Below, piece after piece: positions 1 to 8,956 of a stretch of DNA of 64,000 bases; position 1 is the stretch's first letter, and every line of letters starts with the position of its first letter. The position numbers were made by a program, and so were the translations under genes. The notes beneath the pieces were generated by a model. That model saw only the letters and a list, made by a program, of their open reading frames with translations. It had not been told where the DNA came from and did not search any database. Source of the DNA: Aphanothece saxicola GSE-SYN-MK-01-06B (lineage in GTDB: Bacteria; Cyanobacteriota; Cyanobacteriia; PCC-6307; Cyanobiaceae); NCBI GenBank assembly GCA_019359745.1, contig JAHHGT010000008.1, positions 124,001-188,000 on the forward strand, read 5' to 3'.

Positions 1-1472
1 AGCTGCTGGATCGCTGCCGGCGGCGCTTCGGAGCGGCCGTGATCGAGTACCACAGCGGCATGGGCGACGCCGAGCGGGTCGTCGCCTGGCGACGCTGCCT
101 CGAGGCCACCGGCCAACGGGAGGCCTGTCTGGCCGTGGGCACCCGCTCCGCCGTCTTCCTGCCGCTGGGCCACCTGGGGCTGATCGTGCTCGACGAGGAG
201 CACGATGCCTCCTACAAGCAGGAGAGCCCCATGCCCTGCTACCACGCCAGGGAGGTGGCCCGGCTGCGGGCCCGCCTGAGCGGGGCCAGGTTGGTGCTCG
301 GCAGTGCCACCCCCTCCCTGGAAACCTGGTGGCGCTGCCAGAGCGGGCCCCAGGGCCTGCCCGGCGACACCCGCTTGCTGCCGCTGCCGGAGCGGATCGG
401 CCAGCGGCCCCTGCCGCCGGTGCGGCTGGTGGACATGCGCCAGGAGCTGGTCGACGGCCACCGCCGCCTGATCAGCCGCCCCCTGATGGCCCGGCTGGAA
501 CGGCTGAAGGAGACCGGCGAGCAGGCCGTCGTGCTGGTGCCGAGGCGCGGTTACCGCTCCTTCCTGAGCTGTCGCAGCTGCGGCGAGGTGGTGCTCTGCC
601 CCCACTGCGATGTGGCCCTGACCGTCCATCGCGGCGCCCGGGCCGGGGGCCAGGAGGGCCGGGAGTGGCTGCGCTGCCACTGGTGCGACCACCGCCAGGA
701 GATGGGCGACCGCTGCGGCCACTGCGGCTCGACCGCCTTCAAGCCCTTCGGTGCCGGCACCCAGCGGGTGATGGAGCAACTCGCCACGGAGCTGGAGGGC
801 CTGCGACTGATCCGCTTCGACCGCGACACCACCCGGGGCCGGGATGGCCACCGCCGCCTGCTGGAACGCTTTGCCGCCGGCGAGGCGGACGTGCTGGTGG
901 GCACCCAGATGCTCGCCAAGGGCATGGACCTGCCCGCCGTGACCCTGGCGGCGGTGCTGGCGGCCGACGGTCTGCTGCACCGGCCGGATCTGCGGGCCTC
1001 GGAGCAGTGCCTGCAGTTGCTGCTGCAGCTCGCCGGCCGCGCCGGCCGGGGCGAACGCCCCGGTGAGGTGCTGGTGCAGACCTACAGCCCCGACCATCCC
1101 GTGATCCGGCACCTGGTGGACGGCCGCTACGGGGCTTTTCTGGCCGAAGAGCTGGAGCTGCGGCGCCAGGGCGGGATGGTGCCCTTCGGTCGGGCCTGCC
1201 TGCTGCGGCTGGCCGGTCCCACCGCCAGCGGCACCGCCACCGCCGCCGCCGCCCTGGCCGAAAGGATCCGCCCGGCCGTGGAGGGGGCCGGCTGGGTGCT
1301 GATCGGGCCGGCGCCCGCCCCTGTGGCCAGGGTGGCGGGCCGCAGCCGCTGGCAACTGCTGCTGCATGGGACTGGCCTGGCGACGCTGCCCCTGCCCCCC
1401 GAAGGCGACCTGCGGCGGGCCCTGCCGCCGGGGGTGAGCCTGACGATCGATCCAGACCCGCTGGACCTTTGA
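1..1472 (+). CDS. priA: Primosomal protein N' (PriA helicase), C-terminal part
   Basis: The 5' end lies outside the window; the reading frame is open from base 3. PriA is the DNA helicase that reloads the replisome at stalled forks. Visible are the Walker B segment VLDEEHD near base 190, a helicase motif III-like GSATPS, and the zinc-binding block with paired cysteines (CRSC, CPHC, CHWC, CGHC) between about 565 and 730. After these come the helicase motif VGTQMLAKGMD and motif VI QLAGRAGRG. The N-terminal DNA-binding domain and Walker A are missing because of the window edge. The next gene is convergent and starts its 3' end 15 bp further on. The family assignment is secure. Confidence 0.95.
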   Translation, partial: LLDRCRRRFGAAVIEYHSGMGDAERVVAWRRCLEATGQREACLAVGTRSAVFLPLGHLGLIVLDEEHDASYKQESPMPCYHAREVARLRARLSGARLVLGSATPSLETWWRCQSGPQGLPGDTRLLPLPERIGQRPLPPVRLVDMRQELVDGHRRLISRPLMARLERLKETGEQAVVLVPRRGYRSFLSCRSCGEVVLCPHCDVALTVHRGARAGGQEGREWLRCHWCDHRQEMGDRCGHCGSTAFKPFGAGTQRVMEQLATELEGLRLIRFDRDTTRGRDGHRRLLERFAAGEADVLVGTQMLAKGMDLPAVTLAAVLAADGLLHRPDLRASEQCLQLLLQLAGRAGRGERPGEVLVQTYSPDHPVIRHLVDGRYGAFLAEELELRRQGGMVPFGRACLLRLAGPTASGTATAAAALAERIRPAVEGAGWVLIGPAPAPVARVAGRSRWQLLLHGTGLATLPLPPEGDLRRALPPGVSLTIDPDPLDL

Positions 1473-1487
1473 GGCCGGTGCCGGCTC

Positions 1488-2621
1488 TCAGGCCGGCAGT
1501 TCCGGCAGACCGAAGCCCAGCCGGCGCCGGGTCGCCTGCAGGGCCAGCACCAGCGGCAGGGCCAGGCCCACCGCCGCCGCCCCCAACCCCAGACCGCTCC
1601 AGCGCCAGCAACGCAGCTCCAGCACATTGACCTGGCCCGGCTGCAGGGGCCAGATCAGCTGACGGCGCCCCGTCCCATCCCCCGCAGGAGCCGGAACCGG
1701 GCTGCTGGGGGCCGCCTGCCGCACGGCCGCGGGCCGCACCGGGTCGAGGACCAGCGCCAGATCCAGTCCTGGGATCGCCTCGAGGGGCTGCAGGTCGAGC
1801 TCCAGCAGCAGGTGCTGGCGCACCCCCACCAGCCAGTTGCGCTCCTCCCAGCGGACCACCGGAGCGCGCAGGGCGACACCGCTGAGCTGGCCGGCCACCT
1901 CCAGGCTGCCCGCCAGGGCCACGAGCGCCTCCCTGGCCGGCAGCACCGGGGTGGCGAGGCTCGGCGCCCCCTTCCCCCCCGACAGGCGAAAGGGACCGGG
2001 GGATGGGATCTGGGGCTCGTGTCCCTCCAGCACCGCGACGAAGCGCCGCTGCCAGGGGCTCTGCGGGCCGCCGTTGCTGCGCAGCTGGTGGCTCACCTGC
2101 AGCCGCCCGGGTCCCTCGAAGCGCAGCTCGGTGCGCACCTCCATGCAGCCCCCCAGCAGCGAGGCCAGCAGCAGCAGCACCACCGCCACCACCACCGCAA
2201 AGCCCACCGGGGCCCGGGTGGGGCCCACCGGCGGGGGCGGCGGTGGTTCGGGTCGGCGGCGGGAGCGGCGGCTGACGCCGCCGCCGACCCCCTCGAGCGG
2301 CGTGGTGCCGCTGAGATCCGGCAGGGTGAGCGACCAGTTGCTGGGACGGCGCAGCTCCGGGGCCTCGAGCACCATCAGCAACGCCTTGGCCTGGGCGCGC
2401 AGCGTCGGGTCCTGGCAGCGCACCAGACCCCGGCAGCAGGCGGCGGCCTGGTCGGTGCGGCCCTGGCCCATCAGGGCGGTGGCCATCAGCAGGCGCAGCT
2501 CGGCGCCGGCGGCCGTGAGCGGCGAACGCTCCTCCTGGAGGGGCTCCAGCAAGCGCAGCACCTGGCCGTACTCCCCACGATCCAGGGCCCGACGGGCCTC
2601 GGCCAGCGGATCCTCAGGCAT
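1488..2621 (-). CDS. DUF3153-type cyanobacterial membrane-anchored protein
   Basis: This is a 377-residue protein of unknown function. The N-terminal 90 residues look like a short helical repeat ([20 protein letters not shown], typical of TPR-like proteins). A proline-rich linker with a run of prolines follows, then a hydrophobic segment ending LLGGC, which could be a lipidation or membrane anchor. The C-terminal part (from [16 protein letters not shown]) matches my memory of DUF3153, and a second hydrophobic helix lies near the end. ATG at 2621 was chosen because it overlaps the argB stop by 8 bp; the frame stays open upstream but there only shadows argB. It is the last gene of a minus-strand operon with argB and the DUF2854 gene. 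Confidence 0.75.
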   Translation of the reverse strand: MPEDPLAEARRALDRGEYGQVLRLLEPLQEERSPLTAAGAELRLLMATALMGQGRTDQAAACCRGLVRCQDPTLRAQAKALLMVLEAPELRRPSNWSLTLPDLSGTTPLEGVGGGVSRRSRRRPEPPPPPPVGPTRAPVGFAVVVAVVLLLLASLLGGCMEVRTELRFEGPGRLQVSHQLRSNGGPQSPWQRRFVAVLEGHEPQIPSPGPFRLSGGKGAPSLATPVLPAREALVALAGSLEVAGQLSGVALRAPVVRWEERNWLVGVRQHLLLELDLQPLEAIPGLDLALVLDPVRPAAVRQAAPSSPVPAPAGDGTGRRQLIWPLQPGQVNVLELRCWRWSGLGLGAAAVGLALPLVLALQATRRRLGFGLPELPA

Positions 2622-3510
2622 GCAGCAGGCCGGGGCTGCCCACCACCATGGTGCCGATGCCGGCATTGGTGAACACCTCCAGCAGCAGCGAATGGGCCAC
2701 CCGGCCGTCAATGATGTGGGCCGCCTTCACCCCCTGGGCCAGGGCCCGGATGCAGCACTCGGTCTTGGGCGTCATCCCCCCTTCCACCACACCGTCGGTG
2801 ATCAGCTGGCGGGCCTCCGCAAGGCTGAGCTGGCGGATCAGGCTGGAGGGGGCGTTGCGATCCCGCAGGATGCCGGGGGTGTCGGTCAGCAGGATCAGCT
2901 TCTCCGCCTGCAGGGCCGCGGCCAGCTCCCCGGCCACAGTGTCGGCATTGATGTTGTGGGCCTGGCCATCGGCATTGGGGGCGACGCTGGAGATCACCGG
3001 GATGTAGCCGGCCGCGAGCAGGGGGGAGAGCACCGAGGGGTCCACCCGCGCCACATCGCCCACCACGCCGAGGGTGCCATCGCCCATGGCGCGGGCCTGC
3101 ACCAGAGCGCCATCACTGCCGGAGAGGCCCACGGCCCGGCCCCCCACCCGGTTGAGGCCATTGACGATCTGCTTGTTGACCCGGCCCACCAGCACCATTT
3201 CCACCACGTCCATGGTGTCGGGACAGGTGACCCTCAGGCCATCCTGGAAGCGGGGCTGGATCGCCAGCTTCTCCAGCCATTGATTGATCTCCGGTCCGCC
3301 GCCGTGCACCACCACCGGCTGGACGCCGACGCAGGCCAGCAGGGCCAGGTCACGGAAGACGGCCTCACGCAGGTCTTCGCGCACCATGGCGGCTCCGCCG
3401 TACTTGATGACGATGCGGCGGCCGGCGAAACGCTGGATGTAGGGCAGCGCCTCACTGAGCACGGAGACCCGCAGGGTGTCTTCCGAACTGATGTGCCGAT
3501 CGGGACTCAA
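2614..3510 (-). CDS. argB: Acetylglutamate kinase
   Basis: This 298-residue enzyme phosphorylates N-acetylglutamate, the controlled step of arginine synthesis. Clear motifs are VIKYGGAAM near the N terminus (phosphate-binding Lys and Gly residues), [13 protein letters not shown] (substrate loop), and [12 protein letters not shown] toward the C terminus. In cyanobacteria this enzyme is normally activated by the PII protein GlnB, and the full-length N-terminal helix needed for hexamer formation is present. The gene overlaps its upstream neighbour by 4 bp and its downstream neighbour by 8 bp, so the three genes are probably translationally coupled. Length is normal for the family. Confidence 0.95.
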   Translation of the reverse strand: MSPDRHISSEDTLRVSVLSEALPYIQRFAGRRIVIKYGGAAMVREDLREAVFRDLALLACVGVQPVVVHGGGPEINQWLEKLAIQPRFQDGLRVTCPDTMDVVEMVLVGRVNKQIVNGLNRVGGRAVGLSGSDGALVQARAMGDGTLGVVGDVARVDPSVLSPLLAAGYIPVISSVAPNADGQAHNINADTVAGELAAALQAEKLILLTDTPGILRDRNAPSSLIRQLSLAEARQLITDGVVEGGMTPKTECCIRALAQGVKAAHIIDGRVAHSLLLEVFTNAGIGTMVVGSPGLLHA

Positions 3511-4082
3511 GGGACGGGGGCGGCGAGGGACGGGTCGGAGGTGGCGGGTGCCGGCAGCAGGCTCAGCGTCAGGCGGCCAGGACCAGCCTGTTGCAGGTCA
3601 GCGGTGAGGCCGGGACCGAAGAAACGGCCCAGCCGGTCCTGCCGGTCCTGCCAGCGCTGGAACGGCACCCCCTGGCACTCGATCGTGAGACGCAGCCCGT
3701 AGCCGCCGCTGGCCTCCAGCTCCTCAACGGCCAGCAGCTGGGGAGGGGCGTCCTCATCCCAGAGCTTGAGGGCTTCGAGGGAACTCTCCAGGTGGGCCTT
3801 CTGGCCGTAGCGCCAGCGGGTGACGTCGGCCAGCAGTTTGCGCAGCGGTTCGTTCTCCGGCAACTGACGCAGATCACGCAACTGGGCCACGGGGGTGAGG
3901 CGCTCGGCGGGTGGCAGCTCGGAGGACTTCAGGGCCAGCCCCCCCAGCAGGATCGGCACGCCGTAGAACACACCAGCCAGGCTGATGTTGGGGCTGTCGG
4001 TGACGTAGGCGATCGAACCGATCACGGTGAGCACGGCACCAGCCACGGTCACCAGGCTGCCGGGGGAGAGAAACGCTTGCAT
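3507..4082 (-). CDS. DUF2854 family membrane protein
   Basis: This 191-residue protein belongs to a family shared by cyanobacteria and chloroplasts, recognised from memory as DUF2854. Two hydrophobic segments lie at the N terminus (about residues 8-27 and 36-52: [18 protein letters not shown] and [17 protein letters not shown]). A soluble domain of about 130 residues follows. The function is not known. ATG at 4082 was chosen over the upstream in-frame start because it gives the usual family N terminus. The gene opens the operon with argB and is divergent from the small gene at 4142. Confidence 0.75.
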   Translation of the reverse strand: MQAFLSPGSLVTVAGAVLTVIGSIAYVTDSPNISLAGVFYGVPILLGGLALKSSELPPAERLTPVAQLRDLRQLPENEPLRKLLADVTRWRYGQKAHLESSLEALKLWDEDAPPQLLAVEELEASGGYGLRLTIECQGVPFQRWQDRQDRLGRFFGPGLTADLQQAGPGRLTLSLLPAPATSDPSLAAPVP

Positions 4083-4141
4083 CACGCCATTGTCCAGCAG
4101 CGGGGGGCAGGATGGAGCCCCCAAGGCCGCCCGCCAGCCCC

Positions 4142-4393
4142 ATGGCCAACCATTCCGACCACCCAAGCGACGTCCCCACCGCCAGCAGCGGGGACTCCGG
4201 CGCTGCCGGCGACAGCCCCTGGAGCGCGGCCGTGGCCCCTTCGACGGCCGAGCTTCTCTCCCAGCTCGGCGTGGACCGGCTCTGGCTGCTGCGCCAGCTG
4301 GACAGTGGCCGCTGGAGCCAGTGGCGACTCGATCTGGCGGCCCTGGAAAGGGAACTGGGTCAGTTGATCGACCAGGTCGGCGAACGGCTCTGA
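4142..4393 (+). CDS. Small conserved cyanobacterial protein, function unknown
   Basis: This 83-residue acidic protein starts MANHSDHPSDV. The first 35 residues are rich in Ser, Ala and Asp and probably disordered. The rest (ELLSQLGVDRLWLLRQLD and the segment ending LIDQVGERL) looks like two amphipathic helices. No catalytic motif is visible. An alternative in-frame ATG lies at 4112. The codon use and the well-formed helical C terminus support a real gene. It sits between a divergent DUF2854 gene and the convergent ssb gene, 13 bp before the ssb stop. Confidence 0.6.
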   Translation: MANHSDHPSDVPTASSGDSGAAGDSPWSAAVAPSTAELLSQLGVDRLWLLRQLDSGRWSQWRLDLAALERELGQLIDQVGERL

Positions 4394-4406
4394 ACCAGGG
4401 TCCGAA

Positions 4407-4928
4407 TCAGAAGGGAATGTCGTCGTCATCGTCGCCCAGGGGCACCAGCGGGGAGGTGTCCCACACCGGTGCTGCCGCCTCCGCCGGCGCGACGCTGGCG
4501 GGGCGCGAAGGTGCCGGTGCCGGAGCCCGGCGCGGCGCTGGGGTCGCTGGGCCAGCGGCTGGACGGGGTGCCGGCTGGGGGGCAGCCGCTGGGGCCTGGC
4601 TCTGGGCCTGGGGTGCAGCCGCGCCGGGGCTGAGGGGATGGAGCCGCGCCAGGGTGAATTCGGCCCGCTTCTCCTTGACCCCGTCCTGCCGGGTGACGGT
4701 GTTCATGCGCAGCCGCCCCTCGAGGACAAGCCGCTGGCCCACCTGAACCCTGTTCTGGAGATCCTGGGCGAGATTTCCCCAGCCCACCACCTTCAGCTGG
4801 CCCGGGGGATCATCGGGCCGCAGACCCTCGATCTGCACAGCCATTTCGGCCACCGGTGTCTGGCTGTCCTGGGTGTATCGCACCTGGGGCGCCTCCAGGA
4901 CCTCCACCTCCAGCAAGCAGTGATTCAC
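4407..4928 (-). CDS. ssb: Single-stranded DNA-binding protein
   Basis: This 173-residue protein has an N-terminal OB fold: VLEAPQVRYTQDSQTPVAEM, then the strand LKVVGWGNLAQDL and VLEGRLRMNTV. It is followed by a long Pro/Ala/Gln-rich disordered tail. The tail ends in acidic residues and the tip DDDDDIPF, the classic C-terminal peptide that recruits replication and repair partners. The start is taken as GTG at 4928 (reading VNHCLLEVEVLEAP); no in-frame ATG fits. The gene is divergent from cobK, and the two N termini may overlap. Confidence 0.85.
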   Translation of the reverse strand: MNHCLLEVEVLEAPQVRYTQDSQTPVAEMAVQIEGLRPDDPPGQLKVVGWGNLAQDLQNRVQVGQRLVLEGRLRMNTVTRQDGVKEKRAEFTLARLHPLSPGAAAPQAQSQAPAAAPQPAPRPAAGPATPAPRRAPAPAPSRPASVAPAEAAAPVWDTSPLVPLGDDDDDIPF

Positions 4929-5764
4929 GCCGGCACCAACAGATCGGAGGCCCCATCCTGAAGCATCCTCCCCGCGGAGGCAGGATCTGGCTGATCGCCG
5001 GCACCGGGGAGGGTCCCCCTCTGGCCCAGCAGCTGCTGGCTGGGGGCTGGCGTCTGAAGGTGTCGCTGGTGAGCCGGGCCGCCGCCCTGGCCTACGGCCC
5101 CCACCCCCAGCTGGAGCTGGCGGTGGGGGCGATCGGCACATCGGAGGGGCCGGAGGCGGGGGTCGCCGCCGAACTGGGCGAGGCCCGACGCCGGGGCGAG
5201 CCCTACACCTGGGTGATCGACGCCACCCACCCCTTCGCCACCCGCATCAGCGCCGCCCTCGCCCTCACCTGCCCTGCCCAGGGGCAGCCGCTGTTGCGGC
5301 TGAAGCGCCCCGATCTCAGCGGCGCCGGGGCGGTGGTTCTTGGCGATCTGGCCAGCCTCGGCGCCCACTGCCAGCCCGGCGAGCGCCTGCTGCTGGCCAT
5401 CGGCGCCCGCCGCCTGGGCGACGCCGTGGCGGCCGCGCCGCAGGCCCTGCACCACGCCCGCCTGCTGCCCCACGGCGAGGCCCTGGCGCTGGCCCTGGCC
5501 GCCGGACTGGCGCCGGAGCGACTGGCGCCCCTGCAGCCCACCGACGACGGCCGCCTCGAGCGGGCCCTTTGCCGTCACTGGGGCATCGACGCGGTGCTCT
5601 GCCGCCGCTCCGGCGGCGCCAACGAAGCCCAATGGCACCGCCTCTGCGCCGAACTGGGCCTGCGCCTGCTGCTGCTGGAGCGCCCCCCCGAGCCCGGCCA
5701 GGCCGAGGCCCTGCCGCTGCGGGAGCTGCTGCAACGCCTGGGCCAGAGTGGCCCCCATGGCTGA
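4856..5764 (+). CDS. cobK: Precorrin-6A reductase (CobK/CbiJ)
   Basis: This enzyme reduces a double bond of precorrin-6A in cobalamin synthesis. The Rossmann-like start IWLIAGTGEGPPLAQQL, the motif VIDATHPFATRIS and the C-terminal RRSGGANEAQ are characteristic. Homology begins only near base 4973. The only standard upstream start in frame is the GTG at 4856, which lies inside the ssb coding region on the other strand, so the true start may be non-standard (ATC or CTG at 4955-4960). It is followed immediately by cutA, whose ATG overlaps the end of cobK by 8 bp. Function confident, start not. Confidence 0.82.
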   Translation: MSGCPGCIAPGAPPGPPPPASSDSRRHQQIGGPILKHPPRGGRIWLIAGTGEGPPLAQQLLAGGWRLKVSLVSRAAALAYGPHPQLELAVGAIGTSEGPEAGVAAELGEARRRGEPYTWVIDATHPFATRISAALALTCPAQGQPLLRLKRPDLSGAGAVVLGDLASLGAHCQPGERLLLAIGARRLGDAVAAAPQALHHARLLPHGEALALALAAGLAPERLAPLQPTDDGRLERALCRHWGIDAVLCRRSGGANEAQWHRLCAELGLRLLLLERPPEPGQAEALPLRELLQRLGQSGPHG

Positions 5765-6146
5765 TCCCACCCCCATCCCCGTGAGCCTGGTGCTCACCAC
5801 CGAAGCCGACCGGGAGCGGGCCGAGGCCCTGGCCCTGGCGCTGCTGGAGCGGGGCCTGGTGGCCTGCGCCAGCCTGCATCCGGTGGTGTCGCTGTACCGC
5901 TGGCAGGGGCAGTTGGAGCGGAGTGAGGAGGTGCAGCTGCTGCTCAAGACGAGCCCCGGGAACCTGGTGGCGCTGCGCCGCAGCCTGGGGGAGCTGCACA
6001 GCTACGACACCCCCGAATGGATCCATTGGCAGGCCAGCAGCGACGGCCCCTATGGCCGCTGGCTGCTGGAGCAGGTGCCGCTCAGCCCAGGTGGCGGGCC
6101 ACCAGCTCCGGCAGGGAGGCCTGGGGGCGGGGACCCAGCTGGGTGA
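5757..6146 (+). CDS. cutA: Divalent-cation tolerance protein CutA
   Basis: This 129-residue protein has the CutA fold: VSLVLTTEADRERAEALALALLE, VACASLHPVVSLYRWQG and EEVQLLLKTSPG, followed by YDTPEWIHWQ. CutA forms a compact trimer; its role in copper tolerance is debated. The family is usually about 105-112 residues, and the extra Gly/Pro-rich tail here is the part that runs 65 bp into the 3' end of the convergent kinase gene. The ATG overlaps the end of cobK, so the two are probably co-transcribed. Confidence 0.88.
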   Translation: MADPTPIPVSLVLTTEADRERAEALALALLERGLVACASLHPVVSLYRWQGQLERSEEVQLLLKTSPGNLVALRRSLGELHSYDTPEWIHWQASSDGPYGRWLLEQVPLSPGGGPPAPAGRPGGGDPAG

Positions 6147-7080
6147 CCACCTGGCCGGCGCAGAGCGAACCGAGCTGACCGCAGCGCTCCAGGCTCTCAC
6201 CCCTGGTGTGGCCGTGGAGGAAACCGGCGGCATAGAGGTCGCCGGCGCCGGTGGTGTCCACCAATGGGCCGAGCCGGTACGGCGCGATCGCCAGGGTGGT
6301 GTCCCCGCTCAGCAGCAGGGAGCCCCGCTCGCTGCGGGTGAGGGCCGCCAGCTTGCAGCGGCCCCGCACCTGATCGGCGGCCGCCTCGAAGCTGTCGCAC
6401 TCGTAGAGGGAGGTGATCTCCGTCTCGTTGGCGAACAGCACATCGACGTGCCCGTCGACCAGCTCCTGGAAGCTCTGGCGGTGGCGCTCGACGCAGAAGG
6501 CATCGGAGAGCGACAGGGCCACCTCGCCGCCACTGGCGCGCATCACCTCGGCAGCCGCAAGGAAGGCCTGCTTGGCCTCCTCGCTGTCCCAGAGATAGCC
6601 CTCCAGGTACAGCACCTTGGCCTGGCGCACCATGTCCAGGTCGAGGTCGGCGGGATCCAGACCCACCGAGGCCCCCAGGTAGGTGCACATGGTGCGCTGG
6701 GCATCCGGGGTGACCAGGATCAGGCAGCGGGCGGTGGAGGGGCCGCTGCTGGCCGGCGGCGTTTCGAACTGCGCCCCCACGGCGCGGATGTCGTGGGCGA
6801 AGATCGCCCCGAGCTGGTCGTCCCTGACCCGGCCGATGAACCCCGCCTGTCCACCCAGCTGGGCGATGCCGGCCAGGGTGTTGGCCGCCGATCCGCCCGA
6901 GGTTTCCAGCCCGGCGCCGACGCTGGCGTAGAGCCGCTCCGCCTGGGCCTCATCCACCAGGGCCATGGTGCCCTTGGTGAGGCCGTGGGCCTCGAGAAAG
7001 GCGTCATCGGCCTGGACGAGGACATCGACGATGGCGTTGCCGATGCCGACGACGTCGAAACGCTTAGAGGAACTGATCAA
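6082..7080 (-). CDS. PfkB-family carbohydrate/adenosine kinase
   Basis: This 332-residue sugar or nucleoside kinase starts FDVVGIGNAIVDVLV, has the substrate segment GGSAANTLAGIAQLGG, and ends with the catalytic motif DTTGAGDLYAAGFLHG, whose Asp acts as base. The sequence resembles the adenosine kinase-like branch common in cyanobacteria, but ribokinase specificity cannot be excluded. No ATG or GTG fits; TTG at 7080 is the best start. It follows purA by 35 bp on the same strand, which supports a purine-related role. Confidence 0.85.
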   Translation of the reverse strand: MISSSKRFDVVGIGNAIVDVLVQADDAFLEAHGLTKGTMALVDEAQAERLYASVGAGLETSGGSAANTLAGIAQLGGQAGFIGRVRDDQLGAIFAHDIRAVGAQFETPPASSGPSTARCLILVTPDAQRTMCTYLGASVGLDPADLDLDMVRQAKVLYLEGYLWDSEEAKQAFLAAAEVMRASGGEVALSLSDAFCVERHRQSFQELVDGHVDVLFANETEITSLYECDSFEAAADQVRGRCKLAALTRSERGSLLLSGDTTLAIAPYRLGPLVDTTGAGDLYAAGFLHGHTRGESLERCGQLGSLCAGQVVTQLGPRPQASLPELVARHLG

Positions 7081-7115
7081 AGGGAAGGACGACAGGGGGA
7101 CGGCTGGGATCGGGC

Positions 7116-8429
7116 TCAGACGCTGAGCAGGGCCCGTTTGGGACCGTGGATCGGATCCTCGACCACGATCGTCTGGTCCCGTTGGGCGCCGAGGGAAACG
7201 ATGGCGATCGGCACCTCCATCAGCTCGGCCAGGAAGCGCAGGTAGGCCATGGCGGTGGGGGGGAGATCCTCCAGGGCACGGCAATCGGCCGTGGAGCACT
7301 GCCAGCCGGGCAGGCTCTTGAACACCGGACGGCAGCGGGCGAACTCGTCGGAACTGCTGGGGAAGTGGTCGATGCGCTGGCCATCGAGTTCGTAGGCCAC
7401 GCACACCTGGATCTCGTCCAGCTCATCGAGCACGTCGAGCTTGGTGATCGCCAGGCAGTCAAGGCCGTTGACCTGGACCGCATAACGGCCGATCACCCCG
7501 TCGAACCAACCGCAACGGCGGCGACGGCCGGTGGTGGTCCCGAACTCCCCGCCGCGATCACAGAGGTGGTCGTTGAGGCTGCCCTCCAATTCCGTCGGGA
7601 AGGGTCCTTCGCCCACCCGGGTGGTGTAGGCCTTGGCCACGCCGATCACCCGGTCGATCAGGGTGGGCCCCACGCCGGCGCCGATGCAGGCTCCGCCCGA
7701 GACGGGGTTGGAGGAGGTGACGTAGGGGTAGGTGCCGTGGTCGAGATCCAGCAGGGTGCCCTGGGCGCCCTCAAAGAGGATGTTCTTGCGGGCCCGGGCC
7801 GCCTCGTGGATGGTGCGGGTGCAATCCACCACGTGGGGGGCCAGCCGGCGGCCGTAGGCGGCGTACTCCTCGATCACGGCGTCGGCATCCAGGGCGGGGA
7901 TCCCGTAAACCTTCTCGAGCAGGTCGTTCTTCTCGGCGAGGGGACCGAGCAGGCGATCGCGCAGGCAGTCCGGATCGAGCAGGTCGATCACCCGGATGCC
8001 ATTGCGCTGGGATTTATCGGCATAGGTGGGGCCGATGCCCCGCCCGGTCGTGCCGATGCGGCGGTCGCCCCGGCGCTGCTCCATCGCCAGGTCGAGCAGC
8101 CGGTGGTACGGCATCGTGACGTGGGCGGTGGAGGCGAGCTTCAGGCCGGAGACGTCGATCTCCAGCTCCAGCAGGGTGTCGATCTCGCCCAGCATGACCT
8201 TGGGATCCACCACGGTGCCCGATCCGATCAGGCAGATGGTGTCCGGATAGAGGATCCCGGAGGGGATCAGGTGCAGCTTGAGGACCCGGTCCTCGACAAC
8301 GATGGTGTGCCCGGCGTTGACCCCGCCCTGATAGCGGACCACGACATCGGCGGAGCGACTCAGCAGATCGGTGATCTTGCCTTTCCCTTCGTCACCCCAT
8401 TGCGCACCGATGACGACAACATTGGCCAA
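7116..8429 (-). CDS. purA: Adenylosuccinate synthetase
   Basis: This 437-residue enzyme joins IMP and aspartate using GTP, the first committed step to AMP. The N terminus [15 protein letters not shown] contains the catalytic Asp and the phosphate loop, and NAGHTI provides the catalytic His. The motifs [11 protein letters not shown] and [13 protein letters not shown] are typical. Length is normal. It lies in a minus-strand run proS, psb27, purA, kinase. A HIP1 octamer (GCGATCGC) lies in the gene at 7953. Confidence 0.97.
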   Translation of the reverse strand: MANVVVIGAQWGDEGKGKITDLLSRSADVVVRYQGGVNAGHTIVVEDRVLKLHLIPSGILYPDTICLIGSGTVVDPKVMLGEIDTLLELEIDVSGLKLASTAHVTMPYHRLLDLAMEQRRGDRRIGTTGRGIGPTYADKSQRNGIRVIDLLDPDCLRDRLLGPLAEKNDLLEKVYGIPALDADAVIEEYAAYGRRLAPHVVDCTRTIHEAARARKNILFEGAQGTLLDLDHGTYPYVTSSNPVSGGACIGAGVGPTLIDRVIGVAKAYTTRVGEGPFPTELEGSLNDHLCDRGGEFGTTTGRRRRCGWFDGVIGRYAVQVNGLDCLAITKLDVLDELDEIQVCVAYELDGQRIDHFPSSSDEFARCRPVFKSLPGWQCSTADCRALEDLPPTAMAYLRFLAELMEVPIAIVSLGAQRDQTIVVEDPIHGPKRALLSV

Positions 8430-8503
8430 GGAAACAGCGGCCCGTAGCCGCTTCTAAGCACAAGGGGAGAGCTTCTCAGATCGGGGCCCCCTTCGTCAAA
8501 GGA

Positions 8504-8956
8504 TCAGGCCCCGCGCACCGCGGACGCTTCAGCTTTCTTGAGCTCCTTTTCCAGCCGGCTGCGCAGCGCCTCCGGCAGGGGGCGGTTGGCGTAACCGGCG
8601 TAGTGGGCCGCCAGGGAATTCACCGCGGTCTGCATGGTGGTGAAGGAGGCCAGGCCGTGGATGTCCTGGCGGGGCCGGTAAAGGGCGGTGTAGCCGTTGA
8701 TCAGCTGACGGGCCTGCAGCTCCGCTTCCTGGTGGCCGGGGTCGTCCTGGGGCAGGGCGATGGTGGTCAGCAGGGTCTGAGCCACGCTGACGGTGTCATC
8801 GACATAGTTGCCGCTGAGACCGGCGGTGGCCTGGCTGCAGCCGCTCAGTCCGAGACAGAGACACAGGCCGAGGGCCAGAAAGGGACGGAGCAGGCTGCGG
8901 CGCAGAAAGGCGACCAAGGGAGGAACGGCGTCTCGAGAAATCCTACGGGGATGCAC
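8504..8956 (-). CDS. psb27: Photosystem II assembly lipoprotein Psb27
   Basis: Psb27 binds CP43 on the lumenal side during photosystem II assembly and repair. The protein has an N-terminal signal with lipobox LSGC (Cys at residue 40 from this start), then the four-helix domain beginning YVDDTVSVAQTLLTTIALPQ and ending LRSRLEKELKKAEAS. From ATG 8956 it overlaps the end of proS by 14 bp. A TTG at 8917 would remove the overlap and give a shorter signal peptide, so the start is uncertain. The family assignment is confident. Confidence 0.9.
   Translation of the reverse strand: MHPRRISRDAVPPLVAFLRRSLLRPFLALGLCLCLGLSGCSQATAGLSGNYVDDTVSVAQTLLTTIALPQDDPGHQEAELQARQLINGYTALYRPRQDIHGLASFTTMQTAVNSLAAHYAGYANRPLPEALRSRLEKELKKAEASAVRGA

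Noticed and set aside
1837-3702. Plus-strand open frame of 621 codons opposite argB and the DUF3153 gene
   Set aside because: The argB frame carries clear kinase motifs; the plus-strand product has none.
8430-8503. Gap between purA and psb27
   Set aside because: No RNA gene or hairpin stands out; treated as plain spacer.
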